Part shown: positions 54,634-64,000 of the stretch, one piece after another
Layout of the letters: every line of letters starts with the position of its first letter
How positions within the stretch are numbered: position 1 is the stretch's first letter
NCBI RefSeq assembly: GCF_024807145.1
Contig: NZ_JANUCA010000006.1
Span: 62,001-126,000, forward strand
DNA length: 64,000 nt
DNA from: Microbacterium sp. AK031
GTDB taxonomy: Bacteria > Actinomycetota > Actinomycetes > Actinomycetales > Microbacteriaceae
Reading direction: 5' to 3'
The notes under the pieces: generated by a model
Databases searched by the model: none
Seen by the model: the letters and a program-made list of their open reading frames with translations, nothing else
What the model was told of the DNA's origin: nothing
Position numbers and translations under genes: made by a program

Positions 54634-56415
54634 ATGAGCACGCATGCCCGCCCGCTCGCTGTGTGGTTGGCTGCTGCGACCGATTCGCAGCTGTCCGCCC
54701 TTTTCGAAGCGCGCGGAGTGCGACCCGACTCGTCGTGGTCCGATTTCTTCGACGCCGCGGAACATCTCCTCGACCCGGCATCCATCGAACGGATGCTGCC
54801 GCGTCTGACCCTGCAGGAGGCGACGGCGCTGCGTCTTGCAGTCGACCGCACGGCCACGAGCGCCGCCGATGGCGACGAGGACCTCGTCATCGACGAGGGC
54901 GACCGCGCCGACACGACCGCGGCGCTCGTCGCGGTCGCGCTGCTCCGCCCTGACGGCACTGCGTATCCCCCGATCGTCGACGCCGTGATGGCGCGAGATC
55001 TGCCTCCGACACCCCACCCCGACCCCACGACCTCCTCATCTGAGATCGCCGAGGCCCACGCGGCCGAGCGCGCCTTCACTAGTGTCGCGGCGCTCGCGGA
55101 TCTGTTGATGCTGGCTCGGGAGGCCCCGCTCGCTCTCCTGACCAGCGGAACCCTTGCCGCCGGTGAGAAGCGACGGCTGGGTGACGCGGGTCTCCCGGTC
55201 GACATCATGGATGCCCTCGTGATGCTGGCTGAGGACGCCGCCCTCGTCACCACGACTCATCGGCAGCTCCGTCTCACCTCGACCGGAGAGAACTGGCTGC
55301 GGCTCGCGGCGCTGGAGAGGTGGACGCGACTCAGCGAGGCCTTCCGCGTGGCTCTTCCCGATGGCCTGCGCACCTCCGCCGGTGGATGGCTGCCTGTGCC
55401 GCTGTGGGAGCACCAGCATCCGTGGGATCCGTCCTGGCATGAGCGGTGCGCCGCGCTTCGCAGCCGAGCACGCCTTCTCGGTCTCATCGCAGACGACGAC
55501 AGCGAGCCGACCTGGGCTGTGCCGATCCGCGAGGGGCGCCGTGTCGAGGTCGCAGCCCTGCAGCGACTGCTTCCGGACGAAGTCGATCGGATCTTCCTGC
55601 AGAACGATCTCTCGGCGATCGCGCCCGGCCCGCTCGCGCCGGCACTGGATGTGCGTCTGCGCGGCATAGCGAGCCGTGAGTCCGCAGCGCAGGCCTCGTC
55701 GTACCGGTTCACCGCCGAATCGATCTCACACGCCATCGCTTCCGGAGAGACGGCATCCTCGATCCTCGATTTCCTCGGGCAGCTCTCACTGACCGGCATT
55801 CCGCAACCGCTCGAGTACCTCGTCATGCAGACCGCTCAGCGGCACGGCCTCGTGCGCGTCTTCGCCGATCCCGAGACGGAACGTACGCGCGTCACGAGCC
55901 AGGACTCCACGCTGCTCGATGCGATGGGCGTCGATCAGGCGCTGCGTCCGCTCGGATTGTCGCGGGATGCTTCCGGGCTGACGTCACGGGTCGCGCGCGA
56001 CACCGTCTACTGGGCGCTGACCGACGCACGATACCCCGCCACGATCGTCGGCGCCGACGGGCAGCCGCAGATCATCGACCGGAACCCTGCGCCGTCGACC
56101 GGGGACACGACCCCGCAGTCGTACGACGCGCTCATCGCACGACTGCGCGCCCACCAGGGACCGGACGCGGATGCCGCGTGGCTCGACCGCGAACTGGAAG
56201 CGGCCGTGCGCACCAAGGCCGTGCTGCTCGTCGCCGTGGGCATGCCTGACGGATCGACACGCGAGCTGCTGCTCGAAGCGACCGGCCTGGGCGGCGGCCG
56301 GCTGCGCGGTCGCGATCGCGCAGCCGATGTCGAGCGCACGCTGCCGGTCAGGAGCATCCTCTCCGCACGTGTGTTCGACCCGTCCCCGACCCCACCGACG
56401 ACGTCGAGCCCGTGA
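54634..56415 (+). CDS. Helicase-associated domain protein (XPB partner)
   Basis: A 593-aa protein that lacks its own helicase motor. Its C-terminal half (about 300-590) has the XPB/Ssl2-like helicase C-terminal (Helicase_C_3) type (FLQNDLSAIAPGPLAPALDV, LEYLVMQTAQRHGLVRVF). In actinobacteria this gene nearly always precedes the XPB helicase and is thought to be its regulator or loading partner in DNA repair. It ends 27 bp before xpb. Confidence 0.87.
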   Translation: MSTHARPLAVWLAAATDSQLSALFEARGVRPDSSWSDFFDAAEHLLDPASIERMLPRLTLQEATALRLAVDRTATSAADGDEDLVIDEGDRADTTAALVAVALLRPDGTAYPPIVDAVMARDLPPTPHPDPTTSSSEIAEAHAAERAFTSVAALADLLMLAREAPLALLTSGTLAAGEKRRLGDAGLPVDIMDALVMLAEDAALVTTTHRQLRLTSTGENWLRLAALERWTRLSEAFRVALPDGLRTSAGGWLPVPLWEHQHPWDPSWHERCAALRSRARLLGLIADDDSEPTWAVPIREGRRVEVAALQRLLPDEVDRIFLQNDLSAIAPGPLAPALDVRLRGIASRESAAQASSYRFTAESISHAIASGETASSILDFLGQLSLTGIPQPLEYLVMQTAQRHGLVRVFADPETERTRVTSQDSTLLDAMGVDQALRPLGLSRDASGLTSRVARDTVYWALTDARYPATIVGADGQPQIIDRNPAPSTGDTTPQSYDALIARLRAHQGPDADAAWLDRELEAAVRTKAVLLVAVGMPDGSTRELLLEATGLGGGRLRGRDRAADVERTLPVRSILSARVFDPSPTPPTTSSP

Positions 56416-56442
56416 CACCGCAGAACGGTAGACTGGACAGCT

Positions 56443-58086
56443 ATGTCTGATGGCCCACTGATCGTCCAGAGCGACCGCACCGTCCTGCTCGAAGTCGCAC
56501 ATGCGGATGCGGAGAGCGCCCGGCACGAACTGGCGATCTTCGCCGAGCTGGAGCGCGCGCCGGAGCACATCCACACCTACCGGATCACTCGGCTGGGACT
56601 GTGGAACGCCCGCGCAGCTGGACACACCGCCGATGACATGCTCGAGACCCTCGATCGCTGGTCGCGCTTCCCCGTTCCTCCGTCTGTGTCCGTGGATCTG
56701 CGCGAGACGGTGAACCGCTACGGCCGTCTGGTGATCGAACGCGACGACGAAGGTGTGCTGATCCTGAGTTCGAGCGACCCGGCGGTGCTCACCCAGGTGG
56801 CGAACAACAAGCGCATCCAGCCGCTGCTGATCGGGCGCCCGGCACCGGACCGCTACGCCGTCGATGCCTGGGCGCGCGGTCAGATCAAGCAGGAGCTGCT
56901 GAAGATCGGCTGGCCGGCAGAGGATCGCGCCGGGTACACGCCCGGGACGCCGTACGACATCGATCTTGCCGAGGACGGCTGGCATGTGCGTCCGTACCAG
57001 CAGGATGCCGTCAACGCGTTCTCCAAGGACGGCTCCGGGGTTGTGGTGCTGCCCTGTGGCGCTGGCAAGACGATCGTCGGCGCCGGCGCAATGGCCGCGA
57101 CGAAGACGACGACCTTGATCCTGGTCACCAACACGGTCTCTGCCAGGCAGTGGCGCGACGAGCTGCTCAAGCGCACCAGCCTGACGGCGGAGGAGATCGG
57201 CGAGTACTCCGGCCAGGTCAAGGAGGTCAAGCCGGTCACGATCGCGACCTACCAGATCCTGACCGCCAAGCGGAAGGGCGAGTATGCGCATCTGGCGCTG
57301 CTGGATGCTCTGGACTGGGGCCTCATCGTCTATGACGAGGTGCATCTGCTGCCGGCGCCGGTCTTCAAGCTGACCGCAGACCTGCAGGCGCGCCGCCGCA
57401 TCGGTCTCACTGCGACGCTCGTGCGCGAAGACGGCCGCGAAGGCGACGTGTTCAGCCTGATCGGCCCCAAGCGGTTCGACGCGCCCTGGAAGCAGATCGA
57501 AGCGCAGGGCTTCATCTCCCCTGCCGCCTGCTACGAGGTGCGGGTCGATCTGCCTGCATATGACCGCCTCGAGTACGCAGCAGCGACGGATGACGATCGG
57601 TATCGGCTCGCGGCATCCGCGCCGGCGAAGATCGACGCCGTCCGTGAACTGATCGCGAAGCATCCGGGCGAGCGCATTCTCGTGATCGGCCAGTATCTCG
57701 ATCAGCTCGAGACGCTGTCGGAGTCTCTGAACGCACCATCGATCACGGGCGCCACGCCGATCGACGAACGCGAGGAGCTGTACCGCCAGTTCCGCGAGGG
57801 AGAGATCGAACTGCTCGTGGTGTCGAAGGTCGCGAACTTCTCGATCGATCTGCCGGAGGCATCCGTCGCCATTCAGGTGTCCGGCTCGTTCGGCTCCCGC
57901 CAGGAAGAGGCCCAGCGCCTCGGCCGACTGCTGCGCCCGAAGGAGTCCGGCCACACGGCCAGCTTCTACACGCTCATCGCCCGTGACACGGTCGACCAGG
58001 ACTACGCGCAGAACCGTCAGCGCTTCCTCGCAGAGCAGGGTTACAGCTACACGATCCTTGATGCGGATGCGCTCACTGCGGCCTGA
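56443..58086 (+). CDS. DNA repair helicase XPB
   Basis: A 547-aa SF2 3'-5' helicase. Walker A is LPCGAGKTIVG, Walker B VYDEVHLLP (DEVH), then GLTATLVREDG, the RED-type motif, and the C-terminal VSGSFGSRQEEAQRLGRLLRP. All catalytic residues are intact, unlike the helicase-like protein at 35955-39668. Its role is in nucleotide-excision or R-loop repair, as studied in Mycobacterium. Confidence 0.94.
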   Translation: MSDGPLIVQSDRTVLLEVAHADAESARHELAIFAELERAPEHIHTYRITRLGLWNARAAGHTADDMLETLDRWSRFPVPPSVSVDLRETVNRYGRLVIERDDEGVLILSSSDPAVLTQVANNKRIQPLLIGRPAPDRYAVDAWARGQIKQELLKIGWPAEDRAGYTPGTPYDIDLAEDGWHVRPYQQDAVNAFSKDGSGVVVLPCGAGKTIVGAGAMAATKTTTLILVTNTVSARQWRDELLKRTSLTAEEIGEYSGQVKEVKPVTIATYQILTAKRKGEYAHLALLDALDWGLIVYDEVHLLPAPVFKLTADLQARRRIGLTATLVREDGREGDVFSLIGPKRFDAPWKQIEAQGFISPAACYEVRVDLPAYDRLEYAAATDDDRYRLAASAPAKIDAVRELIAKHPGERILVIGQYLDQLETLSESLNAPSITGATPIDEREELYRQFREGEIELLVVSKVANFSIDLPEASVAIQVSGSFGSRQEEAQRLGRLLRPKESGHTASFYTLIARDTVDQDYAQNRQRFLAEQGYSYTILDADALTAA

Positions 58087-58158
58087 GCCTCAGTGTCTCT
58101 GAGCGCCGCTCCGGCAAATGATCAGCCACTGCATCGACATAGTCACCATAATGGGGAC

Positions 58159-58845
58159 ATGACTGACGCGCGCATACTGGTCGTCGACGACGAGCCGAAC
58201 ATCCGCGACCTGCTCTCCACAGGTCTCAGCTTCGCCGGATTTCAGGTGAAGACGGTCGCCAACGGCGCCGCCACGATCTCCGCCGTGCTCGAGGAGGAAC
58301 CCGACCTCATCATCCTCGATGTGATGCTGCCCGACATGAACGGGTTCAGCGTGACCAAGCGCCTGCGCGGCGCAGGCTTCACCGCTCCTATCCTCTTCCT
58401 CACGGCGAAGGACGACACGCAGGACAAGATCGAGGGGCTCAACGCCGGTGGCGACGACTACGTCACCAAGCCGTTCGCGCTCGATGAGATCGTCGCGCGC
58501 GCCCAGGCGATCCTCCGCCGCACCATGCAGGCAGACGAGGAGTCGATCATCCGCGCCGGCGAGCTGTCGATGGATCAGGACACTCACGACGTGTACGTCG
58601 GCAAGGAGCCGATCGAGCTCAGCCCCACCGAGTTCAAGCTGCTGCGCTACCTCATGCTCAATCCGAACCGTGTGCTGTCGAAGGCGCAGATCCTCGATCA
58701 CGTGTGGGAGTACGACTTCAACGGCGATGCGGGCATCGTCGAGAGCTACATCTCGTACCTGCGTCGCAAGATCGACCCGCACACGGAAGAGTCCGTCATC
58801 CAGACCAAGCGCGGCTTCGGCTACATGCTGAAGGTGGGGAAGTAA
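58159..58845 (+). CDS. OmpR-family response regulator
   Basis: A 228-aa regulator. The receiver domain has the phosphoacceptor Asp in LIILDVMLPDMNG and the conserved Lys in VTKPF; the winged-helix domain ends RRKIDPHTEESVIQTKRGFG. CATAAT ends 6 nt before the ATG. It lies 18 bp upstream of its sensor kinase. Confidence 0.94.
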   Translation: MTDARILVVDDEPNIRDLLSTGLSFAGFQVKTVANGAATISAVLEEEPDLIILDVMLPDMNGFSVTKRLRGAGFTAPILFLTAKDDTQDKIEGLNAGGDDYVTKPFALDEIVARAQAILRRTMQADEESIIRAGELSMDQDTHDVYVGKEPIELSPTEFKLLRYLMLNPNRVLSKAQILDHVWEYDFNGDAGIVESYISYLRRKIDPHTEESVIQTKRGFGYMLKVGK

Positions 58846-58863
58846 CCCTCGAAAGGGAGCCGC

Positions 58864-60582
58864 ATGGGGCAAAAGCCTGACGCGGTCACCGGCTGGTGGC
58901 GGCAGATCAGCCTCCGCGCAAAGGTCACCGGCGTCACGGTCGCAGTGCTCGCACTGGGCCTTGTCGTCGCCGGGATCGGCACGGTTCCGTTGCTGCGCAA
59001 TTCCCTGATCACGAACATCGACGCGCAGCTTCCGTCTCTCGTCACGAGCGATCTGGCCAGTCGCTGGTTCGACGTGGAGCTGATCGACGGCGCCCTCGCT
59101 CTGTCGCCGTCGGAGAACGCCCCTCGTTCATCGGACTACTTCTTCACGATCTACGCGGCTGACGGCGCGAGGCTCGCAGAGGCCGGCGGCACCGCCGATT
59201 CCGAACGGCCGGTGTTCCCCGAGACGCTGACGATCGCTCAGGCGCATGCCCAGGAGGAGGTGACCGCGATCCCGCTGCAAGGCGAGGACGGCGGCGCCTT
59301 CCACGGCTCGGTCGTGGTCAGCGACGGCCCCGGTGGCACGCTCTACGTGCAGTACGTCGCGCTTCCGCTGGAGGAGGCCGACAGCATCATCGCCACGTAC
59401 TTCGGCGTGTACACGACCGTCGCCCTGGTGACGATCCTGATCGCCGCCCTGCTGATCCGGGGCCTGGTCACCCTGACGTTCCGCCGTCTCGGCCAGGTCG
59501 AGTCGACGGCCATGCTGATCGCGTCCGGCGATTTCAGCCAGCGCCTGACCGACCTCGAACCCAGCACCGAAGTCGGACGCCTCAACTTCGCGATCAACAC
59601 CATGCTCGAGCGCATCGACCAGTCCATCGCTCAGCGCGATCGCACGGTTCAGCACATGCGGCGCTTCATCGGGGATGCGAGCCACGAGCTGCGCACCCCG
59701 CTCGTGAGCGTCCGCGGCTACGCGGAGCTCTACCGGATGGGTGCCATCCGAGGTGAGGAGGACACCGCGAGGGCCATGGAGCGCATCGAGAAGGAGGCGA
59801 TCCGGATGGGCGTGCTCGTCGAGGATCTGCTCGCTCTCGCTCGCCTCGATGAGGAACGCGAACCGGAGATCGCGCCGCTCGATCTGCGGCCGGTCGCCAG
59901 AGACGCCGCACTCGACGTGCGTGCTGCCGCTCCCGGACGCACGATCACCGTCGTCGACAGAACAGCGGATGCCGTCTCCACCGCGCAGCGCCGCCCGCAG
60001 CCTCAGCAGCCGACGACGACGAGCACTCCGACGACCGGCCGCAATCGCACGGGAGCCCTCGCCCGCCTGCGTCGTCGGCCGCGCAACACCGAGTCCGACG
60101 ATCATCCCGAGATCGACTTCACGGAGGCTCAGGACACGCCCGTGCGCACGCCGCCCATAGTTCTCGGCGAAGAGAACAAGGTGCGTCAGGTCGTCGCGAA
60201 TCTGCTCGGCAACGCCCGTCGCTTCTCGGTCGAAGACAGCCCGATAGAGCTCGTCGTAGACTCCGATCGCTCTGCCGGCACCGGCAGCATCGCGATCGTC
60301 GACCATGGTGAGGGCATCCCGCCGCAGATCCGCGAGCAGATCTTCGAACGCTTCTGGCGTGCGGACACCTCTCGCGCGCGGGAGACCGGCGGATCAGGGC
60401 TGGGCCTGGCGATCGTCGCATCGATCGTGTCCGCTCTGCACGGCACGGTGCGCGTGGATGAGACCCCTGGCGGCGGAGCGACCTTCACCGTGACGCTCCC
60501 GCTGGCCCCCGCACACGCGACTCCGGAGCACCTGCTGGAAGACACCCAGCCGATCGAGCGCGTCGACCTCGACGAGCTCTGA
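58864..60582 (+). CDS. Sensor histidine kinase
   Basis: A 572-aa membrane kinase. One membrane segment at about 20-40, an extracytoplasmic sensor domain, a second at about 185-205, a HAMP domain, the phosphorylation site FIGDASHELRTPL, the ATP-binding N-box QVVANLLGNARRF, G1 DHGEGIPPQI and G2 GGSGLGLAIV. A Thr/Arg-rich insert of about 35 residues lies between the dimerisation and ATP domains. The system resembles MprAB/TcrYX. The stop codon lies inside a 17-bp tandem repeat. Confidence 0.94.
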   Translation: MGQKPDAVTGWWRQISLRAKVTGVTVAVLALGLVVAGIGTVPLLRNSLITNIDAQLPSLVTSDLASRWFDVELIDGALALSPSENAPRSSDYFFTIYAADGARLAEAGGTADSERPVFPETLTIAQAHAQEEVTAIPLQGEDGGAFHGSVVVSDGPGGTLYVQYVALPLEEADSIIATYFGVYTTVALVTILIAALLIRGLVTLTFRRLGQVESTAMLIASGDFSQRLTDLEPSTEVGRLNFAINTMLERIDQSIAQRDRTVQHMRRFIGDASHELRTPLVSVRGYAELYRMGAIRGEEDTARAMERIEKEAIRMGVLVEDLLALARLDEEREPEIAPLDLRPVARDAALDVRAAAPGRTITVVDRTADAVSTAQRRPQPQQPTTTSTPTTGRNRTGALARLRRRPRNTESDDHPEIDFTEAQDTPVRTPPIVLGEENKVRQVVANLLGNARRFSVEDSPIELVVDSDRSAGTGSIAIVDHGEGIPPQIREQIFERFWRADTSRARETGGSGLGLAIVASIVSALHGTVRVDETPGGGATFTVTLPLAPAHATPEHLLEDTQPIERVDLDEL

Positions 60583-60613
60583 CTCCCCCTGCACACTGAC
60601 TCCCCCTGCACAC
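60580..60613. repeat. 17-bp perfect tandem duplication
   Basis: TGACTCCCCCTGCACAC occurs twice in a row (60580-60596 and 60597-60613). The first copy includes the stop codon of the histidine kinase. It looks like a recent slippage or duplication event with no effect on the protein. Confidence 0.9.
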
Positions 60614-60710
60614 TCGGGAGATCCGGAAGATCCTCCACGGCTGCGGCTTACTCAGCATCCAGCGGCAGCGCCGCTCTCGTATGGTCAGAACTCCGATGAG
60701 AGGAGTTCCC

Positions 60711-60998
60711 ATGTCCGTCTACACCGTCGACACCGAAGCGGTCTTCGCCGCCACCGGTGCCACCAGAGCCACCATGGAGAGGCTGCGCAGCGAATCACTC
60801 GCACTGAAGGCGCAGCTCACCCAGTTGCAGTCATCGTGGACCGGCACCGCGTCAGTCGCGTTCCAGGGTTGCAGCGACCAGTGGAGTGCCGCACAGCTGC
60901 ACGTCGAACAGGTGCTGGAATCGATCAGCGCGGCCCTCGGCTCAGCGGCCACGCAGTACTCGGATGCCGATCAGTACTCTGCCAGCCTGTTCCGCTGA
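60711..60998 (+). CDS. WXG100-family (ESAT-6-like) protein
   Basis: A 95-aa helical hairpin protein, secreted by type VII systems as a dimer. The turn motif is SSWTG (WxG) followed by TASVAFQGCSDQWSAAQ. AGAGGAG precedes the ATG. No other type VII gene is visible near it, so it is an orphan or uses a system elsewhere. Confidence 0.9.
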   Translation: MSVYTVDTEAVFAATGATRATMERLRSESLALKAQLTQLQSSWTGTASVAFQGCSDQWSAAQLHVEQVLESISAALGSAATQYSDADQYSASLFR

Positions 60999-61030
60999 CC
61001 CCGAGCCTGTTCCATGCCCCCATGGAACGC

Positions 61031-61062
61031 AGAAACGCCCCGGCCGAGGCCGGGGCGTTTCT
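61031..61062 (-). terminator. Terminator after groEL
   Basis: AGAAACGCCCCGGCC (61031-61045) pairs perfectly with 61048-61062 and the arms end in TTTCT, a classic intrinsic terminator. It also lies downstream of the WXG100 gene, so it may act in both directions. Confidence 0.88.
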
Positions 61063-61078
61063 GTCTGTGCGTGTGGAC

Positions 61079-62734
<1,656 letters not shown>

Positions 62735-62761
62735 TTAGCACTCAGGGTATGCGAGTGCTAA
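62735..62761 (-). promoter_or_regulatory. CIRCE element
   Basis: TTAGCACTC, N9, GAGTGCTAA (62735-62743 and 62753-62761), the exact HrcA operator consensus. It lies upstream of groEL, so the gene should be repressed by HrcA and induced by heat. Confidence 0.95.
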
Positions 62762-62809
62762 CGCCCATTCTGGCACTCGACCCCATCGAGTGCAAGCCGC
62801 GGGAGCGGT

Positions 62810-63385
62810 CTATTCGACCGGAGCCTCTTCGGAGTCGGGTGCCTGCGTGGAACGATCGGTCCCGATCACGATCACGAGCTGCTTCTGGTCGGGATTACTC
62901 GGGTCGGCGTAGAAATCGCTCTGCGCGATCTCGGCCCCGCCGATGACGTCCGCGAGACCGAGCGCGGGCAGCTCATCCGCCTCGGAGACGTAGTAGACGG
63001 TCGTGTCCGCGAAATCCTGATCGCCTGCCGTGCCGTAGCTGACCGAGTCAGCGGCCCAGCCGCTGTTGATGAGAGTTTCGCGCAGCTGCACATCGAGGTT
63101 GTCCTCACCGCTCGCATTGAGCACGAGCACGGAGTACGTCGTGTCGACGACGCCGGTGACCTCCGGCGTCGGAGCGATCGTCGGCTCTGCTGCCGGGAAC
63201 AGATTGATGCGCCCCATCAGCACCAGGGCGACGAATATTCCGGCCACGATCAGGACGAGCGCGGCGACGAACGACCACAGCAGCACGACCCAGCCGTTCA
63301 TCCCCGGATCTTCAGCGCGATGCGCTCCCACACGTCCGGAGGCATGGGCAACATCATCGAATCGATCTCTGACGGACTTGGACAC
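62810..63385 (-). CDS. LytR C-terminal-domain membrane protein
   Basis: A 191-aa protein with a cytoplasmic N-terminus, one membrane segment (VVLLWSFVAALVLIVAGIFV), a Pro/Thr linker and an extracytoplasmic LytR_C domain (SVLVLNASGEDNLDVQLRET, TVYYVSEADELPALGLADVI). The function is unknown; similar proteins are linked with cell-wall polymer attachment. Confidence 0.87.
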   Translation of the reverse strand: MSKSVRDRFDDVAHASGRVGAHRAEDPGMNGWVVLLWSFVAALVLIVAGIFVALVLMGRINLFPAAEPTIAPTPEVTGVVDTTYSVLVLNASGEDNLDVQLRETLINSGWAADSVSYGTAGDQDFADTTVYYVSEADELPALGLADVIGGAEIAQSDFYADPSNPDQKQLVIVIGTDRSTQAPDSEEAPVE

Positions 63386-63444
63386 CCGACGATGCTATCT
63401 GCCCGTCGCCGAGAATCCGCGCACAGCAGGTGCGCGTCGATGCC

Positions 63445-63702
63445 TCAGCCGGCGAATCCACGCATTCTGGACACGCGCTGGTCGCTCCTGCTCTCACGGA
63501 GGCGGCGCAGGCGTCGCACCAGCAGCGGGTCGTGCTCGAGTGCCTGCTCGGTGTCGATGAGTCGGCCGAGCAGCTGGTAGTAGCGAGCAGGACTCATCCC
63601 GAGCGTACTGCGGATCGCCTCTTCCTTCGCGCCGCCGTGCCGCGGCAGGCGCGCTTCGAGCGCCAGGATCGCACGGTCGCGATCAGTGAGGTCTCCGAGC
63701 AT
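63445..63702 (-). CDS. DUF3263 protein
   Basis: An 85-aa helix-turn-helix-like protein (DRDRAILALEAR, GMSPARYYQLLGRLIDTEQA) of the actinobacterial DUF3263 family, function unknown. TAGCCT ends 6 nt before the ATG. It lies just downstream of the gene that runs off the right edge. Confidence 0.9.
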   Translation of the reverse strand: MLGDLTDRDRAILALEARLPRHGGAKEEAIRSTLGMSPARYYQLLGRLIDTEQALEHDPLLVRRLRRLRESRSDQRVSRMRGFAG

Positions 63703-63711
63703 GCGTCCAGG

Positions 63712-64000
63712 CTAAGCGCGAAGGTCGTCCGCAGCCGTGCGCCACTCCCACCATCGCCCCAATGGATCGGCGGCAGCGCGCACAGCTCCGTCGAGCGCCA
63801 CGACGAAGCCGGGCCAGGTCTCGGCGTCCACCGGTGGATGCCACGCGTCGTGCAGCGACGGGGCGTCGATCGTGATCCATCTGGCGGGCAGCGCCTGCAC
63901 CCGGGAGATGAGCGTCTGTCGCGCTGCCCACGGGATGTGTGCGAGAACTCCCGGCGTCGTGATCACGAGAGTCGCACCCTGGGGTGCGGATGCCGCCACC
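63712..64000 (-). CDS. C-terminal part of a DUF2332-like protein, cut by the window edge
   Basis: About 96 residues are visible, without a start in the window (ATG 63999 is internal). ITTPGVLAHIPWAARQTLI, ARWITIDAPSLHD and GFVVALDGAVRAAADPLGRW resemble the C-terminus of DUF2332 proteins. The stop lies 10 bp before the DUF3263 gene start. Confidence 0.6.
   Translation of the reverse strand, partial: VAASAPQGATLVITTPGVLAHIPWAARQTLISRVQALPARWITIDAPSLHDAWHPPVDAETWPGFVVALDGAVRAAADPLGRWWEWRTAADDLRA

Noticed and set aside
53891..54781. Upstream extension of the DUF3027 frame
   Set aside because: The extension passes through the csp gene and the next gene's complement; the true start is ATG 53890 at the csp overlap.

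Overview
The window is typical chromosome of a high-GC actinobacterium of the family Microbacteriaceae, most likely Microbacterium. The grounds are a class Ib nrdHIEF operon, Lsr2, an actinobacterial XPB helicase with its helicase-associated partner, a DUF3027/cold-shock pair, DUF3263, LytR_C and FmdB proteins, a CIRCE-controlled groEL without groES, and many genes whose -10 hexamer lies only 6-8 nt before the start codon (leaderless transcripts). No CRISPR array, rRNA operon or intact insertion sequence is visible.

Layout. 1-11.2 kb is an accessory sugar-acid catabolic island: a LacI regulator with two identical operators; a rightward AldA-like aldehyde dehydrogenase, a zinc alcohol dehydrogenase, a KduD-like SDR and a 2-keto-3-deoxy-sugar-acid kinase gene; and a leftward operon for an ABC importer (lipoprotein and two permeases, no ATPase), a KDPG-type aldolase and a galactonate-dehydratase-like enolase-superfamily enzyme, with a divergent IclR regulator. 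The kinase is a frameshifted pseudogene and the aldolase has lost its N-terminal third, so the last two steps of the De Ley-Doudoroff route look broken. 11.2-12.4 kb is a gene graveyard holding the C-terminal end of a tyrosine recombinase and an excisionase-like HTH gene with an in-frame TGA. 12.4-16.6 kb is nrdHIEF with a regulatory region containing DnaA-box-like motifs. 16.6-20.7 kb is an MFS transporter, an intact KDG-type kinase, an alpha/beta hydrolase and an acyl-CoA dehydrogenase in one operon. 20.7-29.5 kb holds a CsoR-family repressor, DUF445, and the histidine-utilisation genes (hutG; hutH-hutU-hutI; IclR regulator) with three small genes between.

29.5-42.4 kb is mixed housekeeping: AEC transporter, metallophosphoesterase, tRNA-Ala, galU, 5-formyl-THF cyclo-ligase, mscL, a 1237-aa helicase-like protein whose Walker A Lys and Walker B Glu are both replaced, an MGMT-like protein with PVHR in place of PCHR, and an acetate-symporter operon. 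42.5-51 kb includes a GAF/LuxR regulator, an SMR exporter behind a guanidine-III riboswitch, lsr2, a MarR/MMPL pair, two acidic mini-proteins, a lipoprotein of the serine beta-lactamase fold without its SxxK motif, tRNA-Arg, an HNH endonuclease and an M23 peptidase with a structured leader. 51-64 kb includes a DtxR-type repressor with its own box, serC, DUF3027/csp, the XPB helicase pair, an OmpR/histidine-kinase two-component system, an orphan WXG100 protein, groEL with CIRCE, LytR_C, DUF3263 and the end of a further gene running off the right edge.

The most unusual content is a group of proteins that keep a family fold but have lost the catalytic residues, the paired decay of two consecutive pathway enzymes, and cis-regulatory elements that can be read directly (LacI twin operators, guanidine-III riboswitch, DtxR box, CIRCE).
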